Of a stretch of 10,027 nucleotides of DNA, positions 5,679 to 10,027 are shown one piece after another. Every line of letters starts with the position of its first letter. Within the stretch, counting starts at the first letter, position 1. A program made the position numbers and the translations under genes. Origin of the DNA: Bacteroidales bacterium UBA1217 (GTDB lineage Bacteria; Bacteroidota; Bacteroidia; Bacteroidales; P3); contig DBXH01000003.1 of NCBI GenBank assembly GCA_002309335.1, positions 1 through 10,027 of the forward strand, read 5' to 3'. The notes below the pieces were generated by a model that did not search any database, was not told where the DNA came from, and was given only the letters and a program-made list of their open reading frames with translations.

Positions 5679-7519
5679 TATTTTTTCTTTTTAATTTTTT
5701 GGCAGGGCGCCGCCTCACGGTACATACGTTCAAAATCTTTGCGTGTCACCTCGCCGCGAATATATTTCTCAATCACTAGGCTGGCTATGGGTGCCGCCCA
5801 AGTGCCACCTCCACCTCGTGCGTTCTCAACATAAACGGCTACGGCAATTTTGGGGTTGTTTTTAGGAGCAAAGGAGATAAACACCGAGTGGTCGTCGCCG
5901 CTGTTTTGCGCTGTTCCCGTCTTGCCGCATACGTCGATGTCGGGGATATTGGCTTTGTGTGCCGTTCCTCCGGCGCCGTGCACAACGTCATACATTCCGT
6001 TGACGGCAATCTCGAAATAGGCTGGTTTTATGCCTGTTTCGTGTTTCTCGTAGTACTCTTCGTTTTTGGTCGAGTCGGGACCGAAATATCGCACCAGGTG
6101 CGGTGTGATATAATAGCCCCTGTTGGCGACGATGCAGGCAAGGTTGGCCATCTGGAGTGGCACCACGGTGACTTCTCCCTGGCCGATGCTGTTCGAGTAG
6201 ATTGTCGAGAAGGCCCATTTGTCGCGTCCGTACCATCTCTTGTTGTTGTAGAAAGCTGTGTCGGGAATGTTGCCGCTCGACATTCCGCCGCGAGGCAGGT
6301 CGATGGGCAGTTTCTGGCCGAAGCCGAAGCGGAGCATATAGTCGTGCCAAACGGTCAGTCCGTATTGAGCGTCTTTGTAGATGTTTTTGTATTTGCCTTG
6401 CTGTATGATGCGGCGGTAGACTTGGTAGAAATAGGGGTTGCAACTCATCTTTATGGCCTCTTGCACCGAGCGTGCCGACGGGTGGTTGTGGCATCCCACA
6501 AGGCTTTTGTCGCACACAAAGCCCGTCTGGGGAGTGATGACACCCAGGTCGAGGGCAATCATTGCCTGTGCTACCTTGAAAATCGAGCCGGGAGGATACT
6601 GCCCTATCAGCGCTCTGTTGAGCATTGGCTTGTTCTCGTCCGAGTCGAGTTTGAGATAGTTCTTGCCGCGCACACGTCCCACCAGCAGGTTAGGGTCGTA
6701 GCCGGGGGCCGACACCATAGCCAGCACCTCGCCTGTTGCCGGCTCGATAGCGACGATACATCCGCGCTTGTTGGCCATAATGCCTTCGGCATATTCCTGC
6801 AGTTCGGCGTCGAGGGTGGTGTAGAGGTTGCCGCCTTCTATGGCCATCGTGTCGAGTGCGCCGTTCATATAGTGCCCTATCTCGCGGTTGTGCACATCAA
6901 CGTGCATAATGTGCTTGCCTTTGATGCCGCGCAGCACCTCCTCGTACGATTTTTCCAAACCGCTCTTTCCGATATAGTCGCCCTGTTTGTAGTATTTGTC
7001 GTTGTCCAAGTCGCTCTGGTTCACCTCGCCCACATATCCCAGCACGTGAGCCGCAATGGGCTTGTCATAAACGCGCAGGGTGCGCTGTTGCACATAAAAG
7101 CCGTGGAATTTGTATAGATGGTTCTGCCAAGCCCCATACTCTTCCTTCGACACCTGCTTCATAAATATCGATGCGGCGTAGGTCGAATACTTCTTGGCCT
7201 TCTTCATTCGTGTCAGGAACTCGTCGCGAGTGATGCCCACAACGTTGCAGAATAGGTTGGTGTCCAGGTTTTTGACCATCTTAGGGATGACCATCAGGTC
7301 GTATACGGCTTCATTGTATACCAGCAGTTCCCCGTTGCGGTCGTATATAAGTCCGCGTCCCGGATACTGCGTTATGGGTCGCAGCGCCTGGTTGTCGGCG
7401 AGGCGACGGTACTCTCCGTCAAACACCTGCATAAACGCCAGCCTTACGATGAAAATTAATCCCACCGTGAGGAAGATTATACGGATAACCGTGCTGCGTT
7501 CTTGATATTGGTTTCTCAT
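5678..7519 (-). CDS. mrdA: Penicillin-binding protein 2, peptidoglycan transpeptidase
   Basis: PBP2 is a class B PBP that cross-links new glycan strands made by RodA during elongation. From ATG 7519 the protein has 613 aa. It has a short cytoplasmic tail, one membrane anchor (about 13-32), a pedestal domain starting with the R.I..PRG.I.DRNG pattern (PGRGLIYDRNG, 53-63), and the transpeptidase domain with S312-x-x-K (PPGSIFK), S359-C-N361 and K533-T-G-T. All active-site residues are intact. A start eight codons earlier (7543) is open, but MRNQYQERST matches the usual short tail better. It is the first gene of the apparent operon with rodA and clpX. mreB, mreC and mreD, which often precede it in Bacteroidetes, are not upstream here. 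The C-terminus ends in a lysine run (QKIKKKK). Confidence 0.96.
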   Translation of the reverse strand: MRNQYQERSTVIRIIFLTVGLIFIVRLAFMQVFDGEYRRLADNQALRPITQYPGRGLIYDRNGELLVYNEAVYDLMVIPKMVKNLDTNLFCNVVGITRDEFLTRMKKAKKYSTYAASIFMKQVSKEEYGAWQNHLYKFHGFYVQQRTLRVYDKPIAAHVLGYVGEVNQSDLDNDKYYKQGDYIGKSGLEKSYEEVLRGIKGKHIMHVDVHNREIGHYMNGALDTMAIEGGNLYTTLDAELQEYAEGIMANKRGCIVAIEPATGEVLAMVSAPGYDPNLLVGRVRGKNYLKLDSDENKPMLNRALIGQYPPGSIFKVAQAMIALDLGVITPQTGFVCDKSLVGCHNHPSARSVQEAIKMSCNPYFYQVYRRIIQQGKYKNIYKDAQYGLTVWHDYMLRFGFGQKLPIDLPRGGMSSGNIPDTAFYNNKRWYGRDKWAFSTIYSNSIGQGEVTVVPLQMANLACIVANRGYYITPHLVRYFGPDSTKNEEYYEKHETGIKPAYFEIAVNGMYDVVHGAGGTAHKANIPDIDVCGKTGTAQNSGDDHSVFISFAPKNNPKIAVAVYVENARGGGGTWAAPIASLVIEKYIRGEVTRKDFERMYREAAPCQKIKKKK

Positions 7520-7629
7520 TGGTATTCGACAGACTTTATGCAAAACAAACTACAACCCATTGTATATATCAAGCATTATAAGTTAATACTCAATATTTTG
7601 AACGGGCATAGCCTTGATTAAAGTTGTTG

Positions 7630-7637
7630 CAAATTTA
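7630..7637 (-). promoter_or_regulatory. -7 promoter element TAAATTTG for mrdA-rodA-clpX
   Basis: On the minus strand TAAATTTG fits TAnnTTTG exactly. Transcription would begin near 7623, giving a leader of about 100 nt before the ATG at 7519. No clear -33 TTTG is found 19-21 bp upstream; a TTTTTTG run lies only 3 bp away. It is the best promoter candidate in the gap and makes mrdA the first gene of its operon. Confidence 0.55.
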
Positions 7638-7750
7638 CACAAAAAATGCGAATACAGCCTCTTTTTATGTTTTGTTTACTATAATTATAGTGGAATTTAC
7701 ACAAGGCTCGCTTCTATCCCAACGCTATCTCAATTCTGGGTTTACGCATA

Positions 7751-7814
7751 TTTCCCTGTTGTGGCGGATCACAGATCCGCTACAACAGGAGCACAGATCC
7801 GCCACAACGGGAAA
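7751..7814. repeat. REP-like palindromic element with two alternative foldings
   Basis: Arms at 7755-7770 and 7774-7789 form a 16-bp stem (one G-T wobble) with the triloop ACA. A third arm at 7796-7814 (GATCCGCCACAACGGGAAA) is also complementary to 7751-7770, apart from one extra T, so the first arm can pair with either. The word GGAGCACAGATCC at 7788-7800 recurs at 7921-7933. The composition (GC-rich) differs from the AT-rich surroundings. The structure resembles repetitive extragenic palindromes. Confidence 0.7.
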
Positions 7815-7915
7815 TAGGCAAAAAGTCAGTTGCGACAGGTCTTTAACCGTTAAACTATAACCTTTAACCTTTATATGGATTAGTTTTTCGGATTTGGAAA
7901 TCCTGATAATATTAT

Positions 7916-7945
7916 GTGGCGGAGCACAGATCCACCACTACGGGA
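7916..7945. repeat. Second, diverged copy of the REP-like unit
   Basis: GTGGCGGAGCACAGATCC followed by ACCACTACGGGA repeats the core of the element at 7751-7814: shared GTGGCGGA, GCACAGATCC and ACGGGA. Arms GTGGCGGA and TCCACCAC pair 7 of 8. It lies 64 bp after the 3' end of the Sel1 gene (minus strand). Confidence 0.65.
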
Positions 7946-8009
7946 TGATGGTTATCAACAAGGTGAGATGGTACCTGTATTTTATTATGAACCTATTCTA
8001 GTAGAAAAA

Positions 8010-8804
8010 TTAGAATGGGCATTCGTCATATTCTCTTTTCTTGCGGAGTATCTCAAGTTTTTTCAGTGCACTTCTGCTACCCTGTTTAGCTGCTTCATTA
8101 TACCAATAGATTGCCTTTCTAATATCTTTTTCTACACCTTGCCCCTCTTCATAACAAGCTGCTAAATTGAATTGAGACAACACTGCCCCTTGCTCTGCAG
8201 CTTTGGTATACCATTTAATTGCACTTCGATAATTTCTCCTCACGCCTTCGCCTTTTTCGTAACATATTGCCAGATTGTGTTGTGCCCAAGGTTCTCCTTG
8301 TTGTGCTGATTTTTTATACCATTCTACGGCTTTTATTGAATCTTTCTCCACTCCATTACCCACTTGAAAGCATCTTCCTAAATTATATTGAGCAATACTA
8401 TAACCTTGGTTTGCGGATTTCAAAAACAAATCTATTGCCTTATCATAATTTTGCTCCACACCCAAGCCATCAAGATAACAGTTGGCTAAGTCATTCTGCG
8501 ACCAAGAATCTCCTCTCTCTGCCGCTATGCTATACCACTCTACTGCTTTAAAATAATCTTTTTTTACTCCACGCCCCATATAATAGCAAGCCCCTATATT
8601 GAACTGTGCCGCCAAATTCCCTTGTTCAGCAGATTTTGCAAACCACTCAGCAGCAAGTTTGAGATTTTTTCGGACTCCTTTTCCATTCTTATATCGTATG
8701 GCCAGCTTGTTCTGCGCTATTGCATCACCATCTTCTGCAAGCTGTTTCAACTCTGAGAAACTGATTTCCGAACCAGAACTAATCTTTCTTTTATTACCAC
8801 TCAT
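8010..8804 (-). CDS. Sel1-repeat (TPR-like) protein, six repeats
   Basis: The 264-aa protein has a short N-terminal stretch (MSGNKRKISSGSEISFSELK), then six tandem Sel1-like repeats of exactly 36 residues: 27-62, 63-98, 99-134, 135-170, 171-206 and 207-242, with a decayed seventh at 243-259 and the tail DECPF. Each repeat follows A-Q-x-N-L-A-x-x-Y-x-x-G-x-G-V-x-x-(N/D)-x-x-K-A-x-x-W-Y-x-x-A-A-x-Q-G. Such solenoids bind other proteins. No signal peptide or membrane segment is present, so it is probably cytoplasmic. Roles in the family range from signalling scaffolds to partners or immunity-like proteins next to toxins; the sequence does not decide. Its AT-rich codons (many AAA, TAT, TTA) contrast with the GC-rich efp and mrdA genes, suggesting recent acquisition. 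A small gene of similar composition lies 73 bp upstream. No TAnnTTTG promoter is visible between them, so co-transcription is plausible. Confidence 0.9.
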   Translation of the reverse strand: MSGNKRKISSGSEISFSELKQLAEDGDAIAQNKLAIRYKNGKGVRKNLKLAAEWFAKSAEQGNLAAQFNIGACYYMGRGVKKDYFKAVEWYSIAAERGDSWSQNDLANCYLDGLGVEQNYDKAIDLFLKSANQGYSIAQYNLGRCFQVGNGVEKDSIKAVEWYKKSAQQGEPWAQHNLAICYEKGEGVRRNYRSAIKWYTKAAEQGAVLSQFNLAACYEEGQGVEKDIRKAIYWYNEAAKQGSRSALKKLEILRKKREYDECPF

Positions 8805-8877
8805 ATTATTAAATTTCCTATGTTTAATCGCTAAATAAAAATGCTATCATTATCACTCATATGTTTTTGTTTTGCTT

Positions 8878-9084
8878 CTAAATTAGTCCTGAAGCTATAC
8901 CCTGTGCCGTTATTTCAGGAGAGAAGTCTTTCATATATTGCTCCCAAATTTCTTTTCTCTCTTGGAGACAATCATTTATCTCCTCTTTGGTATAATTGAA
9001 ATTCTTATTTAGATAATTGATTACTTCTTGTATGAAGAGCTCTAAATTTTTTTGTTTTGTATGTTGATTCATTTCCATTAACAT
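8878..9084 (-). CDS. Small acidic/basic helical protein, unknown
   Basis: The frame encodes up to 68 aa. Three in-frame ATGs (9084, 9078, 9072) lie within 15 bases and I cannot tell which is used. The product is soluble and mostly helical (LELFIQEVINYLNKNFNYTK, EEINDCLQERKEIWEQYMKD) and ends SPEITAQGIASGLI. No family is recognised, and there is no signal peptide. It shares low GC with the Sel1-repeat gene 73 bp downstream, and the two may form one cassette. Being a regulator, immunity or adaptor protein would fit its size, but that is speculation. No clear -7 element precedes it. Confidence 0.6.
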   Translation of the reverse strand: MLMEMNQHTKQKNLELFIQEVINYLNKNFNYTKEEINDCLQERKEIWEQYMKDFSPEITAQGIASGLI

Positions 9085-9161
9085 TTAAATTTTTATAATA
9101 TAAACCACTATTGCCAGAGCCTCCATTAAAAACTATTATTCCGTGCAAGAAACCATACGGA

Positions 9162-10027
9162 TTATCTCGAAGTAATATTCCAAGAGATACAGTTCAATGC
9201 TCCACCTCGTCTCACAGCTTCCAATGCCGGTATGCCCACTATTTCGCAATCGGGTAGGGTACTGCTGATTTGCTCCATCGCCTGCTCATCTTCGGGTATT
9301 CCTATTTGCGGAACAAGCACGAGAGTGCCTATTTGCAAGAAGTTGATGTACGACCAACTGCGCTTGTGCTTCCGTTTCACATTATATTTCAAAATAGTGA
9401 CATCAAAATTCTTCTCCAAGATTCGAAGATATTCATCGGCAAAAGCCTTGTCGAAATCGGCATAATTGGTCATCAACACTCGGTTGTCGCCCAGACTATG
9501 GACGATACCATCGCTGTGACCATATTTCTCGCTCCTATCCCATGGGAGGAAAACAACCTCACATTGGAACGCTTCTTCTATCTGACGTTGCACCTCTGGT
9601 GGCGTTTTGTCTTTGTTCTCTACACACACCTTGTCCGTCATCACAACCTTTTCGCCGCATTTCACCACATTGCCACCATCCATCACCAAGTCCGATTCAA
9701 TGTGGTGGAATACCGGATGCACTACGGGAATCGGACGTAACCCATCGAAACGGACTTCTTCCTCCATGCTCATAGGAAGCAGGCGAAGCAACTCGTTTGA
9801 TTCCTCTTGGAAGACGAGTTCCGGATTGGTTTGGAGGGTGAGGCCCCTCTTGTCCTGCAGATAATCGGGAGTATATCTATAGAACACGAACCTATCCTTC
9901 TCGATTTGGATGGGCATATAATCGCGGCACCAAATGTCTTTTGTTCCTTTCAGATAGGTGAATGGAATTTCCCGTTTCCGCAACGCATCAACGATATGAG
10001 CATTCAGAACTGGGCATTTCTCCGGCA
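9162..10027 (-). CDS. Agmatine deiminase / peptidylarginine deiminase family enzyme (5' end outside window)
   Basis: The frame is open to the window edge; 287 codons before the stop are visible, so the start lies outside (an internal TTG at 9983 is not the start). Motifs of the guanidine-modifying family (PAD_porph) are in order: DIWCRDYMPIQ (visible residues 30-40), MDGGNVV (115-121), KYGHSDGIVH (167-176) and GGALNCISWN (274-283). The Asp, His and nucleophilic Cys279 of the active site are all present, so the enzyme is probably active. The likely reaction is agmatine to N-carbamoylputrescine plus ammonia, feeding putrescine synthesis. WCRDYMPIQ and SWN differ from classical AguA (W.RDYGP, HC.TQ), so another arginine-derived substrate is possible. 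No aguB (N-carbamoylputrescine amidase) is in the window. It is followed by an AT-rich 77-bp gap and the small unknown gene. Confidence 0.85.
   Translation of the reverse strand, partial: PEKCPVLNAHIVDALRKREIPFTYLKGTKDIWCRDYMPIQIEKDRFVFYRYTPDYLQDKRGLTLQTNPELVFQEESNELLRLLPMSMEEEVRFDGLRPIPVVHPVFHHIESDLVMDGGNVVKCGEKVVMTDKVCVENKDKTPPEVQRQIEEAFQCEVVFLPWDRSEKYGHSDGIVHSLGDNRVLMTNYADFDKAFADEYLRILEKNFDVTILKYNVKRKHKRSWSYINFLQIGTLVLVPQIGIPEDEQAMEQISSTLPDCEIVGIPALEAVRRGGALNCISWNITSR

Larger units (their letters stand above)
7638..8009. other. Non-coding gap between the Sel1 gene and mrdA promoter
   Basis: No credible gene was found. The gap contains the REP-like palindromes at 7751-7814 and 7916-7945, and an AT-rich stretch at 7842-7872 with a perfect palindrome TTTAACCGTTAAA (7842-7854) followed by a doubled AACCTTT. 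Two open frames on the plus strand here mostly translate the palindromes and the mrdA promoter backwards, so I do not count them. Confidence 0.6.

Noticed and set aside
5888..7117. 409-codon open frame on the plus strand
   Set aside because: It lies wholly antisense to mrdA, whose catalytic motifs are all intact. The product is a Val- and His-rich sequence with no domain pattern, as expected from the complement of GC-biased codons.
7614..7860. Two overlapping plus-strand open frames of 67 and 78 codons
   Set aside because: They run through the mrdA promoter and the REP-like palindromes, so the residues are read-through of the repeats.
7995..8016. ATTCTA...TAGAAT inverted repeat at the end of the Sel1 gene as a terminator
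   Set aside because: The stem is only 6 bp, AT-rich and includes the stop codon, with no following U-tract on the minus strand.
9981..9983. TTG as the start of the deiminase gene
   Set aside because: The frame stays open to the window edge with family-like sequence (PEKCPVLNAHIVDA), so the real start lies outside.

Overview
The window looks like chromosomal DNA from a member of the Bacteroidales. The evidence is the -7 promoter motif TAnnTTTG, the lack of strong Shine-Dalgarno sequences, a 187-aa EF-P, an M28/glutaminyl-cyclase-like enzyme of the type known from Porphyromonas and Tannerella, a Rieske-fold lipoprotein, and a PBP2-RodA-ClpX gene order with Bacteroidetes-like proteins. Genus cannot be fixed from the sequence alone. 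No rRNA, tRNA, CRISPR array or intact mobile element was seen.

Layout. Positions 1-379 (minus strand) hold the 5' end of an unknown gene, a strong hairpin, and a 52-codon remnant that appears to fuse a transposase-like start to the end of a SnoaL-like gene. Positions 380-728 are a long AT-rich intergenic region with two divergent promoters, a 22-bp-phased direct repeat and two small palindromes that share a core. Positions 729-3149 (plus strand) hold a small two-TM membrane protein, elongation factor P (efp), a long GNRA-capped hairpin, an M28/glutaminyl cyclase family enzyme and a Rieske-like lipoprotein. They are closely spaced and probably form one transcription unit or two. Positions 3158-7519 (minus strand) hold PBP2 (mrdA), RodA and ClpX, apparently one operon read from a promoter near 7630. 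The plus-strand and minus-strand blocks converge with only 8 bp between them.

Positions 7638-8009 are non-coding and contain REP-like palindromic elements. Positions 8010-9084 (minus strand) are distinctly AT-rich. They hold a Sel1-repeat protein with six perfect-length 36-aa repeats and a small unknown protein, which looks like an acquired accessory island. Positions 9162-10027 (minus strand) hold an agmatine deiminase family gene that runs off the window.

Functionally, PBP2 (transpeptidase) and RodA (SEDS glycosyltransferase) are partners in lateral cell-wall synthesis. ClpX, the unfoldase of ClpXP, is attached to their operon with no clpP in view. EF-P relieves ribosome stalling at polyproline. 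The QC-like enzyme and the lipoprotein act in the envelope. I did not find a complete new system. The items most worth following up are the chimeric remnant at 221-379, the structured RNA at 1602-1639, the REP-like elements at 7751-7945 and the AT-rich Sel1 island.
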